Shown here: positions 40,951 to 50,076 of the stretch, one piece after another
How positions within the stretch are numbered: the first letter of the stretch is position 1
How the letters are laid out: each line of letters starts with the position of its first letter
Source of the DNA: Pseudonocardia sp. N23
GTDB lineage: Bacteria; Actinomycetota; Actinomycetes; Mycobacteriales; Pseudonocardiaceae
Assembly: GCF_002583555.1 (NCBI RefSeq)
Contig: NZ_BEGX01000128.1
Location: 111,949 to 175,948 of the forward strand
Length of the DNA: 64,000 nt
Reading direction: 5' to 3'
Notes under the pieces: model-generated
Told to the model about the DNA's origin: nothing
Databases searched by the model: none
The model's input: only the letters and a program-made list of their open reading frames with translations
Position numbers and translations under genes: made by a program

Positions 40951-41798
40951 CACGACCGGCGCTCCAACAGGTCGTCGACCAGCAGGTTCGTGCCCGCGCA
41001 CAGGGCGACGAGCAGCGCGGCCGGCAGCAGCACCACCGACGGGCGCAGGAACAGCGCCGTCATGTTCTGGTCGACGACCACGGCCCAGTCGACGACCAGC
41101 GGGTCGAGCCCGACGCCGAGGAAGTTCGCCGACGACAGCAGCCCGACGACGCCGGTCACCCGGGTCGTGGCGTCGACGATCGTCGGGGGCAGCACCCGGC
41201 GGCCGGTCTCGACGATCCGCACCCGCCACCACGGCTCGCCCGTCATCGTCATGGTCTCCAGCGCCGCGAGACACGCGGGTGCGGCTGCGGCGCCGCGGAC
41301 CAGCCGCACGACGTAGGGCAGCTGCACGAACGCCACCGCGAGCACCAGCCAGACGACGCTGCGCCGCCCGGTGGCCGCCAGGACCATCAGGACCAGCAGC
41401 GACGGCAGCGCGAGGAGCACGTCGAGCAGGCCGATCGTGACCGTCTCCACGATCCGCCCGCGCGCGGCCACGACCAGCCCGATCGGCGTCGCGACCAGGT
41501 ACGCGAGCAGCAGCGAGGCCACGGTGAGGGTGACGACGGTCGTGCCGCCCTGCAGCAGCAGCCCGAGCAGGTCGCGGCCGAGGACGTCGGTGCCCAGCAG
41601 GTGCCCGGGACCGGGGTCCTGCAGGGGGACGTCACCCGCGGCGGTGGACGGGGCGAACAGCGGGCCGGCGACCGCCGCGAGCAGCGGTACCGCGAGGAGC
41701 ACGATCCCGAGCACCCGCAGCACGCGCCGGGTGACCCGGCCGCGGCGGCGGGCCCGCCGGCGGACGACGGGCGGCGTCTCGATCCCCAGCACCGTCAC
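40950..41798 (-). CDS. ABC permease, DppC/NikC type
   Basis: This 282-residue membrane protein has an N-terminal helix (VLRVLGIVLLAVPLLAAVAG), the DppC-type loop GHLLGTDVLGRDLLG near 88, and five further helices. The EAA-like coupling loop is ALETMTMTGEPWWRVRIVET near 190. It forms the channel with the upstream DppB-type permease. It starts with GTG and its stop overlaps the ATPase start, so it is in the same operon. Confidence 0.88.
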   Translation of the reverse strand: MTVLGIETPPVVRRRARRRGRVTRRVLRVLGIVLLAVPLLAAVAGPLFAPSTAAGDVPLQDPGPGHLLGTDVLGRDLLGLLLQGGTTVVTLTVASLLLAYLVATPIGLVVAARGRIVETVTIGLLDVLLALPSLLVLMVLAATGRRSVVWLVLAVAFVQLPYVVRLVRGAAAAPACLAALETMTMTGEPWWRVRIVETGRRVLPPTIVDATTRVTGVVGLLSSANFLGVGLDPLVVDWAVVVDQNMTALFLRPSVVLLPAALLVALCAGTNLLVDDLLERRS

Positions 41799-41871
41799 AG
41801 CGACACCGATACAGCGAGGGACGCCGTTGCAGCCGGGGACGCCGTTGCAGCCACGGTGAGACCCCGCGCGG

Positions 41872-42813
41872 TCACAGGCGCACCGCCTGCGGGACGAGCC
41901 GCGCCGAGACGAGGTCGGCGGCCAGGTTGACCACGACCGTCGTCAGCGCGAACAGCAGCGCGTAGCCCTGGACGACGGGCAGGTCGCGGTTCTGCACCGC
42001 CTGCACGAACCCGGACCCGACGCCGGGCAGCGCGAACAGTGCCTCGACGACGATCACCCCGCCGAGCAGGCCGTCGACGGTCCGGGCGAACTGCTGCACC
42101 GACGGCACCACACCGCCGGGCAGGACGTGGCGCAGCAGGACGGTCCGTTCGTCGAGCCCGAGGCGGCGCAGGTGCACGACGTGCTCGGCGGCGTCGGCCT
42201 CCACGACCCCGATCCGCACCTGCCGGGCGAGGCGGCCGAGCTGGTTGGACACCAGGATTGCGACGGGCAGCACCAGCATCGCGGCGGTGAGCCCGGCGAG
42301 TCCGACGGTGCCGGCCGCGGTCGCCGGCAGCCAGCCGAGGTGCAGCGCGAACAGCGCGACGAGCAGCAGGCCGAGCGCGAAGTCGGGGACGGCCTGGGCG
42401 ACGGTCGTCGTCGCGGTGATGATCCGGTCGGCGGGCGAGCCGGGGTGGCGGCCGCCGTAGCTGCCCAGGGCGACGGCGAGCGGGACCAGCACGACGACCG
42501 CGAGGACGGCCGGCACGACGGTCACCCCGAGCCGTGCCGCCAGGTCGTCCACGACGGGCTGCCCCGTCGCGAGCGAGGTGCCGAAGTCGCCGTGCAGCAG
42601 CCCGCCCGCCCAGTCGAGGAAGCGTTCCCCGACAGGGCGGTCGAGGCCGAGCTGGATGCGCAGTGTGTCGATCTGCTCGACGGTGGCCAGGGGTCCGAGA
42701 ACGACGTCGGCGGTGTCGCCGGGCAGGAACGTCGTCAGCACGAAGACGCCCACCGCCACGGCGACGAGCTGCAGCACCGCGAAGCCGGTCCGGACCCCGG
42801 CCCGTGTGATCAC
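41872..42813 (-). CDS. ABC permease, DppB/NikB type
   Basis: This 313-residue membrane protein has about six helices. Its typical N-terminus VGVFVLTTFLPGDTADVVLG and QIDTLRIQLGLDRPVGERFL precede the EAA-type loop VVEADAAEHVVHLRRLGL near 215. GTG 42813 overlaps the binding-protein stop (GTGA). The 73 bp to the next permease contain two copies of a 17-bp repeat (GGGACGCCGTTGCAGCC at 41818 and 41836). Confidence 0.88.
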   Translation of the reverse strand: MITRAGVRTGFAVLQLVAVAVGVFVLTTFLPGDTADVVLGPLATVEQIDTLRIQLGLDRPVGERFLDWAGGLLHGDFGTSLATGQPVVDDLAARLGVTVVPAVLAVVVLVPLAVALGSYGGRHPGSPADRIITATTTVAQAVPDFALGLLLVALFALHLGWLPATAAGTVGLAGLTAAMLVLPVAILVSNQLGRLARQVRIGVVEADAAEHVVHLRRLGLDERTVLLRHVLPGGVVPSVQQFARTVDGLLGGVIVVEALFALPGVGSGFVQAVQNRDLPVVQGYALLFALTTVVVNLAADLVSARLVPQAVRL

Positions 42814-44339
42814 CCCAGCGACGCCTTGCTGAAGTTCGCCCAGTCGTAGGTGTTCGGCCGGTAGCCCTGCAGGCCCTGCACGTTCGCGCTGACGCCGACG
42901 TTCCAGTCGCTGATGCCCCAGATCGGGGCGGCGACGGAATCGTGGACGCGGGTCAGGATGGCGCCGATCGCGGTGGTGCGGGTGGCCTCGTCGGGGCTCG
43001 CGAGGGCCTGGTCGTAGAGGCGGTCGATCTCGGGGTCGTTGTTCTTGCTGAAGCTGTTGGCGAGCATCGTCGACAGCTGGGTCGTGGCGATCCAGTTCTG
43101 GATCGGCAGCGTTCCGGTGCGGCCGAAGTGCATGGTCGCGTTCTTGCGGACGTCGGCGAAGTAGGTCTCCGGCGGCACGGTCTTGACCTGCACGGTCAGC
43201 CCGATCTCCGCGAGCTGGGCGACGATCAGCTGGGTCGCCGAGGCCCACGACGGGTCGGTGACGCCGGTGGACAGCTCGACGGTGGTGACCCCGGACTCCC
43301 GGACGAGCGACGTCGCCTTCTCGACGTCGCGGGTGCGCTGCGGCACCGAGTCCGGGTAGTACTGCAGGCCCTTGCCGAACATGTCGTTGCCCGGCCGGCC
43401 GCGGCCCAGCAGCGCGACACGGGCCAGCGCCTCACGGTCGATGCCGAGGACGAGCGCCTGACGCAGCCGCGGGTCGTTGAACGGCGGCCGGTCGTGCTTG
43501 ACGTAGAGGAACTGGAACGCCGCGAGCGGCGCGGTGAGGACCTTCGCGCGGGAGTCGGACTCCAGCTGCTGGGCGCTGGTCGCGCGGATGTCGTGGGCGT
43601 ACTCGATCTGCCCGGACAGCAGGGCGCCCACGCGGGCGCTCTCGTCGGCGATCGGGAGGAACTCGAGCTCGTCGAGCAGGGGGGCGCCGTCCCAGTAGGC
43701 GTCGTTGCGCGCGTAGAGCGCGGGGCCGCCGGGGGTGAACGAGACGAACTTGAACGGCCCGGACCCGATGGGCGCGGTGAAGGTTGTCGTGCCCTCGGGC
43801 ACGATCTCGCTGCCCAGGGCGCCGAGCGCGACGGGGAACAGGAAGTTGGGCGCGCCGAGCACGATCTCCAGCTCGGTGTCGCTCACGGCGCGGCTCGCGG
43901 CGAAGTCGACGGTCTTGAACAGCGCCGCGGCGCTCGCGGTCGTGGCCGGGTCGGCGACGCGGCGGTAGGTGTAGAGCACGTCGGCCGAGCGCACCGGACG
44001 GCCGTCGTGGAAGGTGGCCTTCTTGAGCTTGATGTTCCACCGGGTGCCGGTCGCGTCGGACTCCCACGACTCCGCGAGCCGCGGCGTGCACGACATGTCC
44101 TGCTCCCAGCGGCCCAGCGTGTCGAAACAGGCCTTGGCACGGGACTGGTCGACGAACTGCGGCAGCTTGGCCGGGTCGAGCGACTCCGTCGACCCACCCG
44201 CGACGAACGCGGCCCGCAGCCGGCCGCCGCGCTGTCCGGCCCCACCTCCTGCGTCGCTGCCGCTCGAGCAGGCGGCGAGAGCGGCGACGGCACCCGCACC
44301 GGCGACGCCGGCGAGGAAGGAGCGTCGGGACAAGGACAT
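42810..44339 (-). CDS. ABC substrate-binding lipoprotein (SBP family 5)
   Basis: This 509-residue protein starts with a twin-arginine lipoprotein signal (SRRSFLAGVAGAGAVAALAA then C at about residue 24). It has the family 5 fold with WNIKLKKATFHDGRPVRSAD near 110, the signature region of DppA/OppA/NikA-type receptors. It would capture a peptide, metal-chelate or similar ligand and pass it to the downstream permeases. First gene of the four-gene operon; the promoter lies toward the divergent methyltransferase gene. Confidence 0.9.
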   Translation of the reverse strand: MSLSRRSFLAGVAGAGAVAALAACSSGSDAGGGAGQRGGRLRAAFVAGGSTESLDPAKLPQFVDQSRAKACFDTLGRWEQDMSCTPRLAESWESDATGTRWNIKLKKATFHDGRPVRSADVLYTYRRVADPATTASAAALFKTVDFAASRAVSDTELEIVLGAPNFLFPVALGALGSEIVPEGTTTFTAPIGSGPFKFVSFTPGGPALYARNDAYWDGAPLLDELEFLPIADESARVGALLSGQIEYAHDIRATSAQQLESDSRAKVLTAPLAAFQFLYVKHDRPPFNDPRLRQALVLGIDREALARVALLGRGRPGNDMFGKGLQYYPDSVPQRTRDVEKATSLVRESGVTTVELSTGVTDPSWASATQLIVAQLAEIGLTVQVKTVPPETYFADVRKNATMHFGRTGTLPIQNWIATTQLSTMLANSFSKNNDPEIDRLYDQALASPDEATRTTAIGAILTRVHDSVAAPIWGISDWNVGVSANVQGLQGYRPNTYDWANFSKASLG

Positions 44340-44451
44340 CGGTGGAACCTCCGGACATCAGGGGCGAGAACTGACGAATCGTAGGATCACCCACATGAAC
44401 ACCCGATCAAGTGTTGTCCGGGTCACTCCGGAGATTCGAGGAGGCGCACGG

Positions 44452-45207
44452 ATGCTCACCCGTGAGCGGGCCCTGTACTGGCTCGACCGCTGGGACCGCC
44501 AGCAGGAGCACTACATGCCCGACCGCGAGGAGCGGTTCGCGGTGATCGCCGACGTCGTCGAGGAGATCGTCGAACGGCCCGACCCGCTGGTCGTCGACCT
44601 CGGCATCGGCCCCGGGTCGCTCGCCGTCCGGCTGCTCGAGCGCATCCCGGGTGCGCGCGTCGTCGGTGTCGACGCCGATCCCCTGCTCCGTGGCCTCGCC
44701 GACCTCGCCCACGGCTCCGACCGGCTGCGCACCGTCGCGGGTGACCTGCGCGAGGACGGCTGGTTCGAGACGCTGGGCCTCGACCGGGCGCCGGACGCGT
44801 TCGTCAGCACCACGGCGCTGCACTGGATGAACCGGGAACCGTTGCGCGCCCTGATCTCCCGCTGCGGTGCCGAGGTCGCTCCCGGCGGGGTGTTCGTCGA
44901 CGGCGACCACCTCTACGAAGGGGAGGCGGGACCGCGGCTCGACGCGCTCGCCAAGGTCCTCACCGCACGGCAGGCGGCCCGGACCGGCGCCGACCGGCCC
45001 GAGGACTGGCAGGCGTGGTGGCGCGCCGTCGACGAGGCCCCCGAGCTCGCCGAGCTCGTGGAGGCCCGCGCCGGCGGGTTCGACCACGTCGTCGACGACA
45101 AGCCGACCGTCCACGACTACCTGGCATTCCTGCGCGACGCCGGGTTCGCCGAGACCGGCACCGTGTGGCAGCAGGGCGACGACAGGGTCATCGTCGGCAT
45201 CCGCTGA
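44452..45207 (+). CDS. SAM-dependent methyltransferase (trans-aconitate-type)
   Basis: This 251-residue class I methyltransferase has motif I LVVDLGIGPGSLAVRLLERI near 48, the acidic end of strand 2 VVGVDADPLL, and motif IV-like DAFVSTTALHWMN near 120, a form seen in trans-aconitate 2-methyltransferase relatives. I chose ATG 44452 because GAGGAGG lies 7 nt upstream; ATG 44395 would add 19 residues without a good site. It is divergent from the ABC operon. Substrate unknown, probably a small acid or secondary metabolite. Confidence 0.85.
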   Translation: MLTRERALYWLDRWDRQQEHYMPDREERFAVIADVVEEIVERPDPLVVDLGIGPGSLAVRLLERIPGARVVGVDADPLLRGLADLAHGSDRLRTVAGDLREDGWFETLGLDRAPDAFVSTTALHWMNREPLRALISRCGAEVAPGGVFVDGDHLYEGEAGPRLDALAKVLTARQAARTGADRPEDWQAWWRAVDEAPELAELVEARAGGFDHVVDDKPTVHDYLAFLRDAGFAETGTVWQQGDDRVIVGIR

Positions 45208-45342
45208 CCCCGCCGTCACGCGGGACGGCTCGTGCCCGGGCGGCGACCAGTCGTGCGCGACCGGGCGCCGCTCGTGCGCGGCCGCTTCCGAGGACGTCCG
45301 CCCGGTCGAAGACTGCCGGGGCGGACACCCGAGGAGGCCGGC

Positions 45343-46665
45343 ATGGCGATCGACTTCACCCTGACCAGCGACCAGAAGCAGCTCCAGCACAGCGCGCGTG
45401 ACTTCGCCGAGGGCGTGCTCTCGCCGATCGTGCGGGAGGCCGACCGCGAGCCCGACCCGCTGAAGGCCTTCCAGCACACGAAGCCCGCCTACGTCGAGGC
45501 GTACAAGGCGGGCATCGCGTTCTGCATGATCCCCAAGGAGTACGGCGGCGGCGGACTGTCCAACGTCGACCTGATCATCGCCGCGGAGGAGATCTGCGCG
45601 GTCGACCCCGGCTTCGCCTGCACCGTTCTCGTCAACGGCCTCGGGCTGCTGCCGATCTGGTACTGGGGCACCGAGAAGCAGAAGTCCGAGGTCCTCGGCG
45701 CGGCGACGTCGGACCCGACCGGGGAGTACATCGTCGGCTACGGCGCGAGCGAGCCGCCCGGTTCCCCCGGCGGGACCGCCAACTTCGACACCCCGCTCCC
45801 GGCCCCCGCCGGCATGGGCGTCACCGCCCGGCTCGACGGCGATGCCTACGTCATCAACGGCCGCAAGTACTGGCCGTGCAACGTCGGTGGCTGGGACGGC
45901 CAGGGCGCGAACACCAGCCTCTACGTCGTGCGCACCGCCCCCGAGAAGGGCGGCACCGAGGGTCTGTCGGCGATCATGGTCGACCGCGGGACGCCTGGCG
46001 TCTCGTTCTCGACGATCGACACCCTCGGCCACCGGCTGACCCCGAACTCCGAGATCATCTTCGACAACGCCCGCGTCCCGGTCGAGAACATCGTCGAGGG
46101 CACCAAGGGCAACGGCGACCTGCTGATCAACCGCAACTTCGCCTGGTCCGGCCCGGTCGCCGGGATCGCGGCCGTCGGCGTCGCGCGCGCAGCCTACGAG
46201 GCGGCGCTGTCGTGGGCGAAGACCTTCACCGCGGGCGGCCCGCACCCGATCATCCACCACCAGTACGTCGGCTACGTGCTCGGCGACGTCGCGGCGAAGA
46301 TCGAGGCCTGCCGGTACTTCTGCTGGAAGGCGGCGCACTACATCGACCAGCACGACTACCACGGCGAGCTGATCGGCGCGATGAACAAGACGTTCTGCAC
46401 CGAGCTGCTCTTCGACGCCGTCTACAAGTGTCTGCAGGTCGTCGGGGTCAACAGCGCCGACCGCAAGCACGAGTTCGAGAAGCACCTGCGTGAGGCGGCG
46501 ATCCTGCCGATCTACGACGGCGGCAACTTCGGCATGCAGCGCCGCCGCGTGCACGGGATCATGGCGCACCCGTCGTTCGACCCGCGTGCGCTCATGGACA
46601 ACGAGTTCGTGCCGTTCGGCAAGGACATGGAGACGGTCGACACGATCGCGGCCCCGGTCGCCTGA
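45343..46665 (+). CDS. Acyl-CoA dehydrogenase, Glu-to-Asp at the catalytic-base position
   Basis: This 440-residue flavoprotein has the acyl-CoA dehydrogenase N-domain (LQHSARDFAEGVLSPIVREA), the FAD/substrate loop SEPPGSPGGT near 130, GRKYWPCNVGGWDGQGANTS near 165 and a C-terminal helical domain (about 260-430). In the usual catalytic region IYEGTSQIQ this protein reads IYDGGNFGMQRRRVHG, with Asp near residue 391. GAGGAG precedes the ATG. It is convergent, with an 8-nt gap, to a GAF-LytTR regulator. Substrate may be an unusual acyl-CoA; electron transfer flavoprotein genes are not adjacent. Confidence 0.88.
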   Translation: MAIDFTLTSDQKQLQHSARDFAEGVLSPIVREADREPDPLKAFQHTKPAYVEAYKAGIAFCMIPKEYGGGGLSNVDLIIAAEEICAVDPGFACTVLVNGLGLLPIWYWGTEKQKSEVLGAATSDPTGEYIVGYGASEPPGSPGGTANFDTPLPAPAGMGVTARLDGDAYVINGRKYWPCNVGGWDGQGANTSLYVVRTAPEKGGTEGLSAIMVDRGTPGVSFSTIDTLGHRLTPNSEIIFDNARVPVENIVEGTKGNGDLLINRNFAWSGPVAGIAAVGVARAAYEAALSWAKTFTAGGPHPIIHHQYVGYVLGDVAAKIEACRYFCWKAAHYIDQHDYHGELIGAMNKTFCTELLFDAVYKCLQVVGVNSADRKHEFEKHLREAAILPIYDGGNFGMQRRRVHGIMAHPSFDPRALMDNEFVPFGKDMETVDTIAAPVA

Positions 46666-46672
46666 CCGGCGC

Positions 46673-48040
46673 TCAGAACCCGAAGGTCTCCCGGAGCACG
46701 AGTGCGTTGCGCCGGGAGACCGGGATCCTCTCGTTGCGGGTCAGCTGCGTGCTGACGGTCAATGCACCGCGTCCGTTGTCGTTGACCTCGCGGATCCGGG
46801 CGACGTTCACGAGGTAGCTGCGATGGATCCGGGCGAACCCGAAGGGCGCGAGCTGGGCGGCGACGCGGTCGATCCCGCGGGTGACCGCCCGGACCCGGCC
46901 GACGTCGGTGGCCAGCCAGACGGTGTGCCCGTCGGCCTCGGCGAACCGGATCTCGGCGGGTGCGAGCAGCAGCATCCTGCCGTCACGGGTCGCCGCGACC
47001 CGGTCGGGTGTGGGCACCCTGGCGACATCGTTCCCGGTGGCGACGCGCGGCGCGGTGTCGTCGCCGGGCCCGGCACCGAGCAGCAGGCCGACGACCCGGC
47101 CCCCGACCCTCACCGGCACGAGGCCGAGCACCTCGGAGGCGCCGCCGAGCGCCGAGCCGAGATCGGCCGACCCCGTCCACCCGGGCTGCGCCTCGGCCGC
47201 GGCGACGGCCCTGGTCACGACGGCGCGCAGACCGTCGCCGACGGGCCGCCACCGCTCGGACGGGTCGGTGTGCACCCCGACCGGGACGTCCGGGAACCGG
47301 CGGTGCGCCACCTCGCCCGCCGCGACGACCCCGCCCGCCGTGTCGACGGCGAGCAACGGGCCGTCCGCACCGGGGCGAGCGGCGAAGGCGTCCGCCACCT
47401 CGGCGCCGTCACGCACGGCACGACGACGCAGGATCGCCCGGATGGCCGCGAGCTCCGCCACCGCCGCGGCGGGCAGCACCGGCACCGCGCCGCACCACGC
47501 CGACACGTTCAGCGACGCGACGGGAGCGCCGCTGACCTGGTCGCGGACCGCCACCCCCGCACAGCTCCAGCTGTGCAGTGCCTCGCACCAGTGCTCGGGT
47601 CCCTGCACCGAGACGGGCGTCTGCTCCACCAGGGCGGTGCCCATCCCGTTGGTGCCCGACGCGGACTCGTCCCAGCCGAACGAGGGCGTGAGCCGGGCAC
47701 GCTCACCGCGCAGCCGGGCAGCACTGCTACCCCAGGACGCGACGATGCGCCCGGCGCCGTCGGTGACGGTCGCGAGCCAGCGGTCGTCGAACTCGGCGAC
47801 CTCCGCTGCGACCCCGCCGAGGCGGGCGAAGACGCCGCCGTCGCCGGGCGTGTCACCGTCGGCGGGGCCGGTGGGCCGGTGGTGGCGCGGGTCGACGTTG
47901 TGCACGTCGCGGCAGCGGTACCAGGACGCGAGGATCGCCGGGGCGACTCCACGGACGTCGTCCTCGCCCGCGGCGAACCGCTCCCAGGCCGCCCGCGTCG
48001 TCCAGCGGTCGACCGGGTGGTCGAGCGCGGTGCGAGCCAT
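46673..48040 (-). CDS. GAF-LytTR transcriptional regulator
   Basis: This 455-residue protein starts with an AcoR-like N-terminal segment (GVAPAILASWYRCRDVHNVD) and GAF-type sensor region (about 60-215: GTNGMGTALVEQTPVSVQGP, EHWCEALHSWSCAGVAVRDQ). A second sensory stretch (about 220-345) follows, and the C-terminal LytTR domain (about 350-455) reads IRFAEADGHTVWLAT, FARIHRSYLVNVARIREVND and RIPVSRRNALVLRETF. It lacks the sigma-54 AAA module found in AcoR. It probably senses a small molecule and controls the convergent acyl-CoA dehydrogenase gene or a distant target. Confidence 0.85.
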   Translation of the reverse strand: MARTALDHPVDRWTTRAAWERFAAGEDDVRGVAPAILASWYRCRDVHNVDPRHHRPTGPADGDTPGDGGVFARLGGVAAEVAEFDDRWLATVTDGAGRIVASWGSSAARLRGERARLTPSFGWDESASGTNGMGTALVEQTPVSVQGPEHWCEALHSWSCAGVAVRDQVSGAPVASLNVSAWCGAVPVLPAAAVAELAAIRAILRRRAVRDGAEVADAFAARPGADGPLLAVDTAGGVVAAGEVAHRRFPDVPVGVHTDPSERWRPVGDGLRAVVTRAVAAAEAQPGWTGSADLGSALGGASEVLGLVPVRVGGRVVGLLLGAGPGDDTAPRVATGNDVARVPTPDRVAATRDGRMLLLAPAEIRFAEADGHTVWLATDVGRVRAVTRGIDRVAAQLAPFGFARIHRSYLVNVARIREVNDNGRGALTVSTQLTRNERIPVSRRNALVLRETFGF

Positions 48041-48136
48041 GGCGACCTCCCCGCAGCGGTACCACGGGACCGGTGCCCGCCCGACCGTGCACGTGTTTGA
48101 GACTATGACGGTCCTCTAAATCGGGATAGGGCCACA

Positions 48137-48838
48137 GTGACGAACCCGCCGACGAACCCGCCGACGAACCCGCAGCCGAACCCGAACCCGGGGCGGCACC
48201 GGACGCACGAGGCGCTGGCCGTGCCCAGCCGCGTACGGGTCCTCGACCTGCTGCGCGTCGCCGACCGCCCGCTCGACGTCCGGGAGCTCGCCGACGTCGC
48301 CGGCCTGCACCTGAGCACCGTCCGCTTCCACCTCGGGGTCCTCTGCGACGCCGGCTTCGCCCGCAAGGAGACGGCGCCCGCGGCGGGACGGGGCAGGCCG
48401 CGGGCCGTCTACGTCGCGGCGCACGTCGCCGCCGTGCCCGGCCCCTACGAGGCGCTCGCCTCGGTGCTCGCCGGCAGCTGGGCGGCCACCGGCGAGGAGG
48501 GCCGCCTGCGGGCCGAGGACGCCGGCCGGGCGATGGCCGCGGCGCACGCCCTCGCTCCCGGCGACCGGCCGGTGACGGCCGCCGAGGCCCTCGACCGCGT
48601 CGGGGCCCTGTTCACCGAGCTCGGCTTCGAGCCCGAGATCGACCCCGACGGGCACCACATCCGGCTGCACGACTGCCCCTACCGGGCGGTGGCCGTCGAG
48701 CATCCCGACGTGGTGTGCGGGCTGCACCTCGGGCTCCTGCGCGGCCTGCTCGACGACTGCGGCGCGCCGCTGCGGGCCACCGGGCTGCACCCGTTCGTCG
48801 AACCGGGGCTGTGCGTGGCCGACCTCGAGGACCGCTGA
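48137..48838 (+). CDS. Winged-helix (ArsR/DUF2582-like) transcriptional regulator
   Basis: This 233-residue protein has a low-complexity N-terminus from a 12-bp tandem repeat (TNPPTNPPTNPQPNPNP, repeat at 48140-48175), a winged helix (VLDLLRVADRPLDVRELADV, GLHLSTVRFHLGVLCDAGFA, about 35-80) and a C-terminal domain with HIRLHDCPYRAVAVEHPDVV, ending LCVADLEDR. The Cys-His-rich C-terminal pattern resembles regulators with an FeS or metal site, such as SufR-like proteins (HNCP...). It starts with GTG. Target unknown. Confidence 0.75.
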   Translation: MTNPPTNPPTNPQPNPNPGRHRTHEALAVPSRVRVLDLLRVADRPLDVRELADVAGLHLSTVRFHLGVLCDAGFARKETAPAAGRGRPRAVYVAAHVAAVPGPYEALASVLAGSWAATGEEGRLRAEDAGRAMAAAHALAPGDRPVTAAEALDRVGALFTELGFEPEIDPDGHHIRLHDCPYRAVAVEHPDVVCGLHLGLLRGLLDDCGAPLRATGLHPFVEPGLCVADLEDR

Positions 48839-48844
48839 CCCACC

Positions 48845-49046
48845 GGGACCGGGGAGCTACCCACGGCGAGCACCTCGCGACGGTTCGGCGCGAGCGGGGC
48901 GACGAGGTCACCGCGGCCGACGCCCATCCCGTCGAGCGCCCGCGCGTAGCGGTGGATCGAGGCGAGGAGGTCGGGGGGCGGAGGTGTCGGCACCATCGCG
49001 GCACCGCCCTGTCACCGGCCTGCTGCAGCGTGTCGACGAGGTCCTG
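48845..49046 (-). pseudogene. N-terminal scrap of an acyl-CoA synthetase
   Basis: Minus-strand translation across a frameshift gives VDTLQQAGDRAV then PPDLLASIHRYARALDGMGV and GRGDLVAPLAPNRREVLAVG, which follows the first 50 residues of AMP-dependent fatty acyl-CoA synthetases. Nothing of the adenylation motifs remains. It fills the gap between two intact genes and is unlikely to be expressed as protein. Confidence 0.55.
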
Positions 49047-49865
49047 TCAGGCCATCCGGGCGCGCCCGCCGTGGGGCCGGGTCCTGGCCCTGGTGTCGGC
49101 GGCCGTGCGGTGCACCGTCGCACCCAGCAGCCCGAGGCTGACGACGGCGACCGCGGCGGTCCAGAACAGGTTCGGCGAGCTGTCCCACGCGGTGTGCAGC
49201 CCGACGGCGACGACGAAGGCGCCCCCGAACATCCCGACCTTGCGCGCCGCCCAGCCCGACTCGGCGGCGGCGAACAGCGCGGCGGCGGTGACACCCGTCC
49301 ATGCCATGTGGGCGGCGGGGCTCATGATCCCGCGCAGCATGAGGACGTCGACGGTGTCGGTGATGCTGCCCTTGGACTGCACCAGCGTGGTGAACGCGTA
49401 GCCCATCGTCTCCAGGGCTGCGAACCCGGCGCCTGCGGCCACGCCGAGGAGCAGCCCGTCGGCACGGGTGCGGAAGCGGGCGACGAACAGCAGCACGGCC
49501 AGCGGGACGAGCAGCTTGCTGGCCTCCTCGATGAGCCCGACGCCGACCATGGGCAGGACCCCGAGATCGGTTTGGACGTCGAACTCCAGCGTGCCGGCGA
49601 CGACGGTGCCGATGATGCCGCCGAACAGCGCGGACAGGCCGATGGCGGCACCGCCGACGTCGTAGGGCAGCCGGCGGCCGTAGACGAATGCGATGAACGC
49701 CGCGGGAACGATCGCCGCGCCCAGCAGGATCGCGGACGGGACGAAGTTGGGGTTCTGCGTGGCGACGAGGGTCCGTTCGACCACGAGGAACAGGACCGCG
49801 CCCACGACGAGCACGGCGATCCAGCCATGGCGTCGGGCGGCGGAGCCGGGGACGGGTGCGGACAT
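49047..49865 (-). CDS. PrsW-family intramembrane metalloprotease
   Basis: This 272-residue protein has about seven membrane helices and the PrsW motifs: GVGLIEEASKLLVPLAVL near 105 (EExxK), GAGFAALETMGYAF near 148 (E), SPAAHMAWTGVT near 185 and VGLHTAWDSSPNLF near 222 (His residues). PrsW enzymes cleave anti-sigma factors in the membrane, but none is adjacent. ATG is preceded by GAGGAGG about 10 nt upstream. It is divergent from the BTAD regulator. Confidence 0.85.
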   Translation of the reverse strand: MSAPVPGSAARRHGWIAVLVVGAVLFLVVERTLVATQNPNFVPSAILLGAAIVPAAFIAFVYGRRLPYDVGGAAIGLSALFGGIIGTVVAGTLEFDVQTDLGVLPMVGVGLIEEASKLLVPLAVLLFVARFRTRADGLLLGVAAGAGFAALETMGYAFTTLVQSKGSITDTVDVLMLRGIMSPAAHMAWTGVTAAALFAAAESGWAARKVGMFGGAFVVAVGLHTAWDSSPNLFWTAAVAVVSLGLLGATVHRTAADTRARTRPHGGRARMA

Positions 49866-50076
49866 CGGTGGTCCTCCTCGCTGCAGTGGTGCTGTGAGAA
49901 CGCTCGCACCGTCGACTCCACCCCCGCTTCAACGATGTCGCCAACGCGTCGGGTTGGGAAGCCCCCGGTGACGGCTCGCGCTGCAGCGGTGCCGGTGCGT
50001 AACACCCGGGCGGCGGTGTGCGAGTGCAGGACTGCCCGATTCGCTGGTGTCGGGTGTCCGGCTCGGGAGGGCGATG

